A DNA stretch of 64,000 nucleotides from UBA1433 sp964581565 (GTDB lineage: Bacteria > Bacillota > Clostridia > Eubacteriales > UBA1433): positions 25,201 to 89,200 of the forward strand of contig CAZOOZ010000011.1 of NCBI GenBank assembly GCA_964581565.1. The letters run 5' to 3'. Below, piece after piece: positions 51,767 to 60,863 of this stretch. The translations under genes and the position numbers were made by a program. Each line of letters begins with the position of its first letter. Positions within the stretch are counted from its first letter, which is position 1. The notes under the pieces were generated by a model. It was given only the letters and a program-made list of their open reading frames with translations. It searched no databases and had not been told where the DNA came from.

Positions 51767-52592
51767 AAAAGATATTTTAAAAATCAGTCCAAGTATTTTG
51801 ATATGTCTTCCGTTTTTCTTTATGATAGATATAAGAGCGGCGTTTATAAGCGGGATCATTTGTTTTTCGATCCACGAGACGGGACATTTAATAACAGCAA
51901 AATTATTTAAACAAAAATTAAATAAAATTATCTTAATGCCGTTTGGTGCGATTTTTCTTTTTGAAGAATTGAAATGTACAAGCAACGCTAAAGACTTGAT
52001 ATTATATTCATCCGGAATCGTTTTGAATTTGATTGTTGCAATAGGCGTATATTTTTTGATTATAAAATTTCCGTCAAACATCTATCTGACGTATATTTTA
52101 TATTATAATATTTTAATTGCATTAATAAATTTAATCCCGATTTGCGGTTTGGATGGATCTAAAATGATAAAAAGTATATTGGATAAGGCTTTGAAGCAAG
52201 ACAGCGCGGCTATTGTGCGGGATATATCATTAGTCATCAGTATCATCTTGGTGCTTTTCAATATTGCTTGTATTTTAGCCGGCATCATGATTATTACGCC
52301 ATTTGTTTTAGGATTTTTCGGTATCATAAATACAGTCATAGACAAGAAGAAAAATAAAACTGGTTTAAACAGAAACGGAATCATAGCAATTAGTGAAGAC
52401 AGTGTCTTATCGGATGTAATCAAGCGATATGGGACCACGCGTGCAAGACTATTCAAAGTAGTCAATAAAAGGAAAAATACTATAGAAATTTTAAATTATG
52501 AAGAACTTATATGTGCTTACAGCATGTTTGGACGTGACGTGAGTATGGAAAAGATCGTATCCGCCAAAAGAGAGCATGCTTTACAACAATAG
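51756..52592 (+). CDS. spoIVFB: SpoIVFB-like site-2 protease (M50)
   Basis: 278 residues. Membrane zinc protease: HETGH (about 44-48) in helix 2, and the third-ligand motif ICGLDGSKM (about 128-136) in a later helix. C-terminal CBS-like domain (about 200-275). In sporulating Firmicutes cleaves pro-sigma-K; here also could act on other membrane substrates. Start at ATG 51756, 11 bp overlap with spoIVFA. Confidence 0.88.
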   Translation: MKSKKDILKISPSILICLPFFFMIDIRAAFISGIICFSIHETGHLITAKLFKQKLNKIILMPFGAIFLFEELKCTSNAKDLILYSSGIVLNLIVAIGVYFLIIKFPSNIYLTYILYYNILIALINLIPICGLDGSKMIKSILDKALKQDSAAIVRDISLVISIILVLFNIACILAGIMIITPFVLGFFGIINTVIDKKKNKTGLNRNGIIAISEDSVLSDVIKRYGTTRARLFKVVNKRKNTIEILNYEELICAYSMFGRDVSMEKIVSAKREHALQQ

Positions 52593-52645
52593 CAATATTT
52601 GATATGATAATGTTTAATAATAATACGTAGCAACCAGAGGTATTG

Positions 52646-54490
52646 ATGAATAAAACAATAGAAGAAAAATTGCTAAAAAAAGTTCAAAAACCCGGAAGGT
52701 ATATTGGAGGAGAATTAAACAGCGTTATAAAAGAATTAAAAAACGATACAATTCATTTTGCGTTTGCATTTCCCGATATATATGAAGTCGGCATGTCTCA
52801 CGTAGGACTTAAAATATTATACCATTTATTAAATGAACAAGAAAATATATATTGTGAAAGAGTATTTGCACCTTGGATTGATGCAGACAAAATCATGAAA
52901 GAAGAAAGTATATTATTGTTCAGCAATGAAACACATACAGCTGTAAAAAATTTCGATGTTATAGGATTTACTTTGCAGTACGAGATGTGCTATACGAATG
53001 TGGTCAATATGCTTCATCTTGCAAATATAAAGATTTATAGTAACGATAGAGATGAAAAAGATCCGATTATCATTGCGGGCGGGCCTTGCACTGTGAATCC
53101 TGAACCAATGAGCGATTTTATTGATATGTTTTGCATAGGCGAAGGAGAAGAGGTAATTATAGAACTTGTGTGCCTTATTCGTGAGTACAAATTAAAGAAG
53201 ATATCAAGAGAAACATTATTTATAAATGCTGCGAATATTGAAGGTGTATACGTCCCAAGTTTATATGAAGTATATTATAATAAGGATGGCACAATAAAAA
53301 GTTTCAGACCGAAATTTAAAGGTATACCGGAAAGAATAAAAAAAAGAACTATAAAGAATTTGGACAACTCTTATTATCCCACAAAACCGATCGTTCCGTA
53401 TATTCAGGTTGTTCACGATCGAATTACTCAAGAAATTTTTCGCGGATGTATTCGCGGATGCAGATTTTGTCAGGCAGGCTTTATTTACAGACCGGTAAGG
53501 AATAAAGATGCTTTAACAGTAAAAAGTCAAATAGACGAGAGCCTGGCAAATACAGGTTATGATGAAGTGTCATTGGTATCGCTTTCTACAATGGACTATG
53601 AGCCCTGCGAAGATATTGTTCATTATTTAATAGACAAATATGAAGATAAAAAAATCAGTGTTGCGCTTCCTTCGTTAAGAATCGACGATTTTTCGATTGA
53701 TATTGCAAAAAAAATTCAAAAAGTTAGAAAAACAGGTCTCACTTTTGCTCCGGAAGCAGGAAGCGAAAGAATGAGAATGGTCATTAACAAGCAAATTACG
53801 AAAGATGATATTTTAAAAACATCCATGGAAGTCTTTGAAGCCGGATGGGGAAGATTAAAATTATATTTTATGATGGGACTTCCTTATGAAGAAGATGAAG
53901 ATATCGTGCAGATTATTGAGGTGGCACATCAAGTACTGGATACTTATTTTGAGGTTGCTAAAGAAATGAGAAGCAAGGATATTTCTGTTGCAGTATCAGT
54001 ATCATGCTTTGTTCCAAAACCGCATACTCCATTTCAATGGAAAGCGCAAAATACAATTGAAGAATTTCTCAGAAAACAAGCCTTATTAAAACATCAACAT
54101 AGAAATAAAAAAATTGCTTTGAGCATGCATACACCCAAACTGAGTTTTTTGGAAGCAGTGTTTGCACTTGGAGACAGAAGATTATCCTCCGTTATTGCCA
54201 AAGCTTTGGAAAACGGATGTATATTTGATGGGTGGGATGATGTTTTTGATTATCATAAATGGATGGATGCATTCAATACAACAAAAATTGATCCTGGGTT
54301 TTATGCAAATAGAGAGAAATCATACAAAGAAATATTAGCCTGGGATTTTATTGATGTGGGTGTAGATAAAGAATTCTTGATGAAAGAAAATGAGAAAGCT
54401 AAGCATTGTGAGATAACTTCAAACTGCAGAGCAGGTTGTGCGGGTTGCGGAATAAATAAAAATGTCGATTTAAGAGAGTTTTGCCGATGA
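52646..54490 (+). CDS. TIGR03960-type B12-binding/radical SAM protein
   Basis: 614 residues. N-terminal B12-binding-like domain (about 30-165; FAFPDIYEVGMSHVGLKIL, ending IIAGGPCTVNPEP), radical SAM motif CIRGCRFCQAGF (about 269-276), GLTFAPEAGSERMR, C-terminal Cys-rich tail CRAGCAGCG. Family nearly always paired with TIGR03936, as here (4-bp overlap). Function unknown; thought to act in RNA or ribosome-linked modification. ATG 52646 preferred over TTG 52643. Confidence 0.92.
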   Translation: MNKTIEEKLLKKVQKPGRYIGGELNSVIKELKNDTIHFAFAFPDIYEVGMSHVGLKILYHLLNEQENIYCERVFAPWIDADKIMKEESILLFSNETHTAVKNFDVIGFTLQYEMCYTNVVNMLHLANIKIYSNDRDEKDPIIIAGGPCTVNPEPMSDFIDMFCIGEGEEVIIELVCLIREYKLKKISRETLFINAANIEGVYVPSLYEVYYNKDGTIKSFRPKFKGIPERIKKRTIKNLDNSYYPTKPIVPYIQVVHDRITQEIFRGCIRGCRFCQAGFIYRPVRNKDALTVKSQIDESLANTGYDEVSLVSLSTMDYEPCEDIVHYLIDKYEDKKISVALPSLRIDDFSIDIAKKIQKVRKTGLTFAPEAGSERMRMVINKQITKDDILKTSMEVFEAGWGRLKLYFMMGLPYEEDEDIVQIIEVAHQVLDTYFEVAKEMRSKDISVAVSVSCFVPKPHTPFQWKAQNTIEEFLRKQALLKHQHRNKKIALSMHTPKLSFLEAVFALGDRRLSSVIAKALENGCIFDGWDDVFDYHKWMDAFNTTKIDPGFYANREKSYKEILAWDFIDVGVDKEFLMKENEKAKHCEITSNCRAGCAGCGINKNVDLREFCR

Positions 54491-55143
54491 TTATAAGAGT
54501 CAAATATACTAAAACAGATATACTCAAATATTTATCACACTTAGATATGGTTCGTTTAATGGAAAGAGCCTTTCGCAGGGCGGAAATAGACTTACATTAC
54601 ACACAAGGCTTTCATCCCATAGCGAAAATGTCTTTCTCGCCGCCTGTGGCTCTCGGTATAGAATCTTACGGAGAACTATTGGAGGCTGATTTAAACTGCT
54701 CATCATTTGATTCAAATGATTTTATTGATAAGTTAAATACATCGTTACCTATCGGATGCAGGATACTTGATGCAGTTAAAATTGATAAAGAAGAAGGGAG
54801 AATGTCAAAGCGCCGGTTAAAAGCTGATTATGAAATTTTATTTGATAATCTGGCATGTGACGAGATAGTTATCAGCATTCAAAAAGCCATGGATAATGAT
54901 TCTTGCATAATAACTAAAATAAATAAATCTGGTAAAAAAGTTCAAACAGATATCAGAAATAAAATTTTCTATCTTGACGCTTATGAAAACAGTGATCAAA
55001 AAGCAATTATGAGATGCGTGCTGGATTCCACTCAAAACAGTATCTTATCTCCCGTGAGTCTTTTAAATTATTTAAAAGAAAACTGCTATTTGCAAATTGA
55101 TGAAAACTATAAAATAACAAAAACAGATATGGTAATTAGTTAG
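54487..55143 (+). CDS. TIGR03936/DUF2344 protein
   Basis: 218 residues. KYTKTDILKYLSHLDMVRLMERAFRRAEI (split; about 5-33) and YTQGFHPIAKMSFSPPVALGIES (split) are the family hallmark. Always linked to the radical SAM gene before it; in many Clostridia rng and rplU follow, but here a LuxR-type gene follows. Start ATG 54487 overlapping the previous stop (ATGA). Confidence 0.92.
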   Translation: MIIRVKYTKTDILKYLSHLDMVRLMERAFRRAEIDLHYTQGFHPIAKMSFSPPVALGIESYGELLEADLNCSSFDSNDFIDKLNTSLPIGCRILDAVKIDKEEGRMSKRRLKADYEILFDNLACDEIVISIQKAMDNDSCIITKINKSGKKVQTDIRNKIFYLDAYENSDQKAIMRCVLDSTQNSILSPVSLLNYLKENCYLQIDENYKITKTDMVIS

Positions 55144-55184
55144 TTTTAATTATAAACCAGATTTTAAATAGCAGGATTAAAATA

Positions 55185-56621
55185 ATGTTAAAAAGTGCCG
55201 ATAAAGGAAAAGTTGTAAATCATAACACAATCAGAAGACAAAACTATCCATATATATTTATATGGATAGTATATTATGCATGGATAATTGTTTTTACAAC
55301 TTGGTGGACTGCATCGCCGCAAACGGATATTGTGTTCGGGATTGAGAGCAGAACTATCTTTCATTCTTTGAATTTAGTTTCTTCTGCGGTATTTATTGTT
55401 TTTATAAAAAAGGAATGGTTTATAAAATCATCTAAAATCGGCGTAGGTATACTATTAATCTCTATGGCGGTATTTATTTTAGTACATAATAAATATATTT
55501 CTCTAGCTTCTGCGATTATTACAGGGATTACTTTCGGTGTTGTCAACACAAGTATTTTAATGCCTTTTGTTTTTACGTTAAATAATACAGAAAAGTTTTA
55601 TAGTGTATTGTTGTCTTTTGTTTTAATGAATTTAATGTCTTTATTCATATACCGTTCATCCTTATTGACCAGTCAAATAAGTATACGACTCAATTTTATA
55701 TTTTCGTATATTATCATGGCTGGCGCGCTGTCTGCTGTTTGGTTGTTTAAAAAAACAGATATGATAAATATGGCGAAAGATAAAATTGAAAAATATATAC
55801 CTAAAAGGGTATATATTACTCTGCTTATAAATTGTTTGTTCATAATATTTTGCAAAGGAATAGGTAAGGCAATATTAAACATTACAGTGCAAAATACAGG
55901 GCTTTTTATAATGAACTGGCATTATATCGGTGGCTTGATAGGTTGTTTGATTTATTTTTACGTGTATGCATATTCCATTCATAGCATCCATTATGCATGG
56001 AATATCACTTTTGGTAGCACGATTATAGGGCTGATATTTAATATGTTTTTAAATCATTCGCCTATATTTGCCGTTTTATTTTCAGTATTTTTAGGTATTA
56101 GCAGTACAATGGGCATGATCAATGTATATTATATTTTTGGCGTAATAGGAAAAAAATATAATAGCATGAAATATATAAGGCTTTCGATTATTTTCATCGG
56201 TTTATGCGGCGGGATCACAGCAATAGTGGCGGGAAGCTTTATCAATCGTTTTTCTTTAGAAATTTTTATTGAAATATTTACTATGACAAGTATTTTTATT
56301 TTGATGATATTATTAATACTTTCCCCATTTTTTTCGAGAGTTTATTATAAAGATCAGTGGGTAGAGGATTCTCGGAAAATAGAAATAAATTATGAAAGCA
56401 TGCAGAAATATAAAAAGTATGCCATGACAAATCGTGAAATTGAAGTATGTGAATTAATGCTTAACGGGTACACGCTCAAGCAAATTTCTGTTATGCTGTC
56501 TATTGCATATTCTACCGTAAATACATATGCTACAAATATTTATCGAAAATTGAATATAAATAGTAGAGCGGAATTATTTATCTTATTTAAAGATTATTTG
56601 GAAATAGAAAAAGGTTTATAA
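55185..56621 (+). CDS. Membrane-anchored LuxR-type transcriptional regulator
   Basis: 478 residues. About 12 hydrophobic segments (about 25-385) form an MFS-like membrane part, followed by a cytoplasmic LuxR helix-turn-helix (about 410-470; TNREIEVCELMLNGYTLKQIS, then YSTVNTYATNIYRKLNI). Such fusions occur in Eggerthella and some Clostridia and are thought to sense a small molecule at the membrane. The HTH resembles that of the small regulator at 57761 (YTLKxxxxxMxIxYSTxNT pattern). AGGAT upstream; ends in a strong terminator. Confidence 0.88.
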   Translation: MLKSADKGKVVNHNTIRRQNYPYIFIWIVYYAWIIVFTTWWTASPQTDIVFGIESRTIFHSLNLVSSAVFIVFIKKEWFIKSSKIGVGILLISMAVFILVHNKYISLASAIITGITFGVVNTSILMPFVFTLNNTEKFYSVLLSFVLMNLMSLFIYRSSLLTSQISIRLNFIFSYIIMAGALSAVWLFKKTDMINMAKDKIEKYIPKRVYITLLINCLFIIFCKGIGKAILNITVQNTGLFIMNWHYIGGLIGCLIYFYVYAYSIHSIHYAWNITFGSTIIGLIFNMFLNHSPIFAVLFSVFLGISSTMGMINVYYIFGVIGKKYNSMKYIRLSIIFIGLCGGITAIVAGSFINRFSLEIFIEIFTMTSIFILMILLILSPFFSRVYYKDQWVEDSRKIEINYESMQKYKKYAMTNREIEVCELMLNGYTLKQISVMLSIAYSTVNTYATNIYRKLNINSRAELFILFKDYLEIEKGL

Positions 56622-56639
56622 AAATTTTATAAACCTTTT
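56610..56639. terminator. Bidirectional intrinsic terminator
   Basis: Perfect 30-bp palindrome with arms AAAGGTTTATAAAA(T) between the LuxR-type gene and the convergent DegV gene, T-rich on both sides. Confidence 0.85.
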
Positions 56640-56642
56640 ATT

Positions 56643-57515
56643 TTATTTTTCAGTCCCAAAATAAAATAATGCAATTGTTCCGCAGCCTGTGTGTGAGCCA
56701 ATAATAGTGCCAATGTCTAAAATTATTATATCTTGTACATTGAATCTATCTATAATTAAATTTTTTACAAATTCAGCATCTTCATAACTGTTTGAATGTC
56801 CGATAAAGATCGTTTGTAATTCGGGCGAAATACATGTTTTTTCCATTTGTTCTACTAAAGCAACCAGAGATTTTTTTCTGCCACGAACCTTCGAAACAGG
56901 GATAAGACGTCCCTCATTATCGACATGTAAGATAGGTTTGATGCCAATCGTTGAACCTATAATGGCGGATGCGGCTGAGACTCTGCCGCCACGATGCAAA
57001 TGAAATAAATCATCAACGGTAAACCAATGGCATAGATGATGCCTGTTTTCGTTTAACCATTCGACCAGTTCATTAAAAGATTTTCCTTCCTGCCGTAATT
57101 TTGCGGCTGTGTAAACTAATAATCCTTCACCTGCTGAAGCTGCAAAAGAATCGATTATCTCAATACGAGACTGTGGATATTTTTCTAAAAGATTATTCTT
57201 GGCAATATGTGCACTTTGAATAGAGCCTGAAAGCGCAGAAGAAAATGCAACATAGATGATATCTTTATTATCAAACAAAGCATTCTCAAAATACTTCTCA
57301 TAAGTTGTGACATTAATTTGTGAAGTAGTAGCGATTGCTCCTTCTTTAATTTTATTATAAAATTGATTAACACTTAAATCTTTACATGAAGGGTAATATT
57401 CATAGCTGGTCTGTTCAATCTCATATTCCATAGGGATTACTATAATAGTATTTTTATTGACAATATCTCTTGATAAATCGGATGTGGCGTCGGTTATTAA
57501 AATATAATCTCTCAT
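56643..57515 (-). CDS. DegV family fatty-acid-binding protein
   Basis: 290 residues. ITDATSDLSRD (7-17), AFSSALSGSIQSAH, DDLFHLHRGGRVSAASAIIGSTIGIKPIL (split; about 175-204) and an IGSHTGCGTIALFY end. Second DegV of the window, only distantly like the first. GGAGG precedes the ATG. Single gene. Confidence 0.92.
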   Translation of the reverse strand: MRDYILITDATSDLSRDIVNKNTIIVIPMEYEIEQTSYEYYPSCKDLSVNQFYNKIKEGAIATTSQINVTTYEKYFENALFDNKDIIYVAFSSALSGSIQSAHIAKNNLLEKYPQSRIEIIDSFAASAGEGLLVYTAAKLRQEGKSFNELVEWLNENRHHLCHWFTVDDLFHLHRGGRVSAASAIIGSTIGIKPILHVDNEGRLIPVSKVRGRKKSLVALVEQMEKTCISPELQTIFIGHSNSYEDAEFVKNLIIDRFNVQDIIILDIGTIIGSHTGCGTIALFYFGTEK

Positions 57516-57760
57516 TTATTCCTCCAACTAATATTATAATTTAGATAATTATAATATAAATCCATGTTATTACAATAAATTATATTATGATTTTAAGATA
57601 AAAAGAATAAATTTTATTAGAAAGAAATATAAATACACAAATATCATTAAAACTAATGATATATATTTTTTAATATCATATGAACTAATGAATTGAAATT
57701 TATCATGAAAGAGATAAAATAACATTAGAAATAATGATAAATAGGATAAAGGGAGATGTT

Positions 57761-58078
57761 ATGGCAGTATTAAAAAGACTTACGAAAAAGAAAGTTGAAA
57801 GTAATGCGGAAAACAAGCAAGGAGGTGAGGAGAATTTAATAAGCAAAGATATGAGTGATAAATATTCTAAAATTCATAATTTATCACCAAAGCAATATGA
57901 AGAGTTATTATTATTGCTTGAAGGATATACATTAAAAAAAGTTGCCCAAAAAATGAATATCAAATATTCTACTGCCAACACACATATGACAAATCTTTAT
58001 AAAAAACTTGGGGTAAATACAAGGGCAGAACTTATTATTCAGTACAGAAATTTAAACTATGAAAATAAAGGAGAATAA
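57761..58078 (+). CDS. Stand-alone LuxR-type DNA-binding protein
   Basis: 105 residues: a basic N-terminal tail (KRLTKKKVESNAENK) and a LuxR helix-turn-helix (about 40-100; LSPKQYEELLLLLEGYTLKKVA (split), YSTANTHMTNLYKKLGVNTRAEL). No receiver or ligand domain. Start at ATG 57761 behind AAAGGGAG. Probably the regulator of the downstream DUF4870 and lipoprotein genes (6-bp gap to the next gene). Confidence 0.82.
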   Translation: MAVLKRLTKKKVESNAENKQGGEENLISKDMSDKYSKIHNLSPKQYEELLLLLEGYTLKKVAQKMNIKYSTANTHMTNLYKKLGVNTRAELIIQYRNLNYENKGE

Positions 58079-58083
58079 AAAAG

Positions 58084-58533
58084 ATGGAAAACAAAATCTA
58101 TGAGGTACATAAATCGTCTATAGGAGGACTTGATGCTAATGTAATGGCTTTAATCGCTTATTTGGGAGGAGCAATTCTTGGCTTTATTCCCGGAGTCAGA
58201 TATGTTGCTTTTTTGGTACCGATTATTATTTATATCATAGAAAAAGATAGTCAATTTGTAAAATTTCATGCAATGCAATCCATATTACTTAGTGCGGTAG
58301 GTGTAATCTTATCGATCATGCTTGCAATTATTGGAGCAATCGTTACTTCTATTGTTGTAGCAACGGGTGCTTATGCATCTATTGGAATTGTGTCAATACT
58401 TGCAGTTTTAGTTTGGATTATAGCCATTGTATTATTAGTATTCTTTATAATAGCTGCAGTAAAAGCATATAAATACGAGCTTTATAAAATGCCTTTGATC
58501 GGCAAATTAGCTGAAAAAATAGCTGTTAAATAA
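58084..58533 (+). CDS. DUF4870 membrane protein
   Basis: 149 residues with three hydrophobic segments (about 20-55, 65-95, 100-130) and FHAMQSILLS; matches the DUF4870 pattern of small four-helix-like proteins of unknown role. 6 bp after the LuxR-type gene, so co-transcribed. Confidence 0.85.
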   Translation: MENKIYEVHKSSIGGLDANVMALIAYLGGAILGFIPGVRYVAFLVPIIIYIIEKDSQFVKFHAMQSILLSAVGVILSIMLAIIGAIVTSIVVATGAYASIGIVSILAVLVWIIAIVLLVFFIIAAVKAYKYELYKMPLIGKLAEKIAVK

Positions 58534-58572
58534 ATCATAAAGTAAATTTAATTTATTAATAGGAGGGAATAA

Positions 58573-59223
58573 ATGAAAAGAAAGATATGTTTTATTTTAA
58601 TATTATTATTGATTTGTGTTCTAAGCTTAGTTGGTTGCGGTGGATCTTCCAGCGACGACTCGTCGAATAATGATTCAACAAGCTCAGAGACAAATTTAGC
58701 CGATAATATCAATGAGATTTTCCAAAGCGAAACCTATCAAATGGATATCACAACCACAGTAGAGAGTGATGGCGGATCATATGAAGTGAATATGGTTTTA
58801 GCAATTGACGGAGACGATATGGCAGGGCAGACGACGATGCAGGGAATGAATGTAAGTTTTGTGTTGAAAGATAATATATATTATTTAATATACCACGATC
58901 AAAAAATGATTATGTCTTTTGAAGTCGATTCTTCTGATGAAATGGATACTATAGACGTACCGAGCGTGGAAGAATTGAGTGACGACGATATGACTTTTGC
59001 AAAACAAAGCGAGGTTGTAGTTGATGGCGAGACCTTGATTTGTGAAGAGTATACAATATCATCAGATGAGACGGTAAAGTATTATTTTAAAGATAAGGCA
59101 CTCGTAAGAATTGATATTGTAAGTGGTTCGTACACGCAAACAATGAAGATAAATGAAATAAAAGGAACCGTTGACAGCGAATTGTTTGAAATTCCATCCA
59201 ATTATCAACAAATGTCGATGTAA
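58573..59223 (+). CDS. Lipoprotein (DUF6612-like), first of a pair
   Basis: 216 residues. Lipobox LVGC (Cys about 23), Ser/Asp-rich linker, then a beta-rich domain (QMDITTTVESDGGSYEVNMVLAIDGDDMAG (split), EYTISSDETVKYYFKDKALVRI (split)). No catalytic motif seen. AGGAGGG before the ATG; 39 bp after the DUF4870 gene, so likely one operon. Confidence 0.82.
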   Translation: MKRKICFILILLLICVLSLVGCGGSSSDDSSNNDSTSSETNLADNINEIFQSETYQMDITTTVESDGGSYEVNMVLAIDGDDMAGQTTMQGMNVSFVLKDNIYYLIYHDQKMIMSFEVDSSDEMDTIDVPSVEELSDDDMTFAKQSEVVVDGETLICEEYTISSDETVKYYFKDKALVRIDIVSGSYTQTMKINEIKGTVDSELFEIPSNYQQMSM

Positions 59224-59272
59224 ATGATCAGTTTTAAATTATAATATAATTTATAATTAAATGGAGTTTTGT

Positions 59273-60064
59273 ATGACAAAAAAAACTTATATTCTATGTA
59301 TAGTAATTATTCTTCTGTTTTCGTTGGTGGCATGTGGCGGTCGGAATATTTCATCGAGCAATCAGGATAATACCTCTTCAAACAAGGTAAATGTTAACAG
59401 TGATGCCACATTTGCGACTTCGCTTCAAGCTATACTAGATTTAAAGGCTACCTTGTATGATAAACTTCATATAAATATGCCGGAGGAAATGGCATTTGCG
59501 GCCATGGATATGCTTGCTGTCTCACTGATGGATATAAATTTGGCTTTTTTGTCTCCTTGTGGTACAAATGGGGCCGAAGAAGGAATAGAAATAGCATTTG
59601 GAATAGTTGGGATGAAAGATGTCAATTATACCGAAAATAGAATGAATTATCAAATATCCGCAAAGACAAGTGAAGGTATGGATGTTGAATATGATGTACA
59701 ATATGACAGAGCAACTGATTCTATGACAGTAAAAATTACCGAAGAATCCGAAGAGGTCAATTTTGATGCAGTCAGAGTTGACGGAGGATATGGATTTATG
59801 TATCTTGCATCAACAAATGATGGAAGCGGCAGCTATGATATTGTTAAAGGAATTGTCTATGATGACGGAGATGGTATCTTTGCTACAGGCAGTACGGTGG
59901 CCGAAGCCGAGTCTGTTTATAAAAATGCATCTGTATTTACAAGTGAATTCGTGAAAGACGGCATGAATAATTATTATGAAGCACAAGACGGAATATGTAA
60001 TGCTAAATATGATGGAAAAACATATGAATATGAGGCAGATACGGGAGAAGTTGAAAGTGAATAA
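59273..60064 (+). CDS. Lipoprotein, second of a pair
   Basis: 263 residues. Lipobox LVAC (Cys about 21), Asn/Ser-rich linker, then a domain of unknown type (AMDMLAVSLMDINLAF, VRVDGGYGFMYLASTNDGSG, YEADTGEVESE). Not recognised. Start at ATG 59273 behind GGAG. Last gene of the LuxR/DUF4870/lipoprotein cluster, followed by a palindromic stem. Confidence 0.8.
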   Translation: MTKKTYILCIVIILLFSLVACGGRNISSSNQDNTSSNKVNVNSDATFATSLQAILDLKATLYDKLHINMPEEMAFAAMDMLAVSLMDINLAFLSPCGTNGAEEGIEIAFGIVGMKDVNYTENRMNYQISAKTSEGMDVEYDVQYDRATDSMTVKITEESEEVNFDAVRVDGGYGFMYLASTNDGSGSYDIVKGIVYDDGDGIFATGSTVAEAESVYKNASVFTSEFVKDGMNNYYEAQDGICNAKYDGKTYEYEADTGEVESE

Positions 60065-60147
60065 TTTCTACCTAAAGAAGCATAAAATAGCTGCTTAAAA
60101 TAGTAAAACCAGTCAGATTACGGAGCTGAGATATTATTTATAAATCA

Positions 60148-60171
60148 GGGATTATCAATATTGATAATCCC
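60148..60171. terminator. Palindrome after lipoprotein genes, possible terminator
   Basis: 24-bp perfect palindrome with arms GGGATTATCAAT/ATTGATAATCCC between convergent genes. T-tract on the plus side is short, so terminator is likely but not certain. Confidence 0.6.
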
Positions 60172-60229
60172 TTCGCGTCTTATATTCACCGTTTATAGCA
60201 TTTTTTAATAGTTATTTTAATTAGTTATC

Positions 60230-60661
60230 CTAATGTTGATGCAATAGTTTGCATACAATGCAATTTATTAAAGCGATTAAGCCGATTATCATCAACGAAA
60301 AGAAAAATGCTCCTATTGCAACAAGTATTATCACTGATATAAATGTGGTGTCTAATACGATTGATAATGCTGCTAATGAAGAGATAATAGTACCGATGAT
60401 CCCTATCAAAAAGCAAGTCGTGTTTCTACTCAAGCATTTTGACAATGCGTTAGGCCCAGTAACTGCAGCCAGGAATACACCTATAACTAAAATTACAAGC
60501 GATAAAACTCCTAAACCGAATGCAATCCATGTGGAAGTGACAATGCCCGGAATAAAATCAAAAGCAAACAATATTGCTATAATGGCTCCAAACATTACGC
60601 TTATTACTATTCCCAAACCGCTAAATGCGTTAAAAGAACAATTGTCATCGCAATGACCCAA
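60230..60661 (-). CDS. Small four-helix membrane protein, unknown
   Basis: 143 residues with four hydrophobic segments and a short Cys-rich N-terminus (HCDDNC). Not recognised. AAAGGAGG lies 10 nt before a TTG at 60661 (60670 TTG is too close to it). Convergent with the lipoprotein cluster. Confidence 0.65.
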   Translation of the reverse strand: MGHCDDNCSFNAFSGLGIVISVMFGAIIAILFAFDFIPGIVTSTWIAFGLGVLSLVILVIGVFLAAVTGPNALSKCLSRNTTCFLIGIIGTIISSLAALSIVLDTTFISVIILVAIGAFFFSLMIIGLIALINCIVCKLLHQH

Positions 60662-60822
60662 GGTATCCAAGCCTCCTTTTGTTTTTTTGAGTAATACTAC
60701 TCAAATACATTATATGATGCTTATATCATTTTGTTTATTAATAGCGAAAAATGTAATATTGTTTTGAGATTATAAAATTAATACTTCCGAATCTAAAACA
60801 TGCATGGGTATATTATAGACAT

Positions 60823-60853
60823 AAAAAAATAAAGGATAGACCCTTTATTTTTT
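60823..60853 (-). terminator. Terminator of glyA
   Basis: 12-bp stem AAAAAATAAAGG/CCTTTATTTTTT (60824-60835 with 60842-60853), 6-nt loop, T7 on the minus strand. It lies 11 bp past the glyA stop. Confidence 0.85.
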
Positions 60854-60863
60854 GTTCACTATT

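Noticed and set aside
60249..60656. 135-codon plus-strand frame
   Set aside because: Antisense to the four-helix protein; the minus-strand frame has membrane helices and AAAGGAGG, so it is preferred, though not certain.
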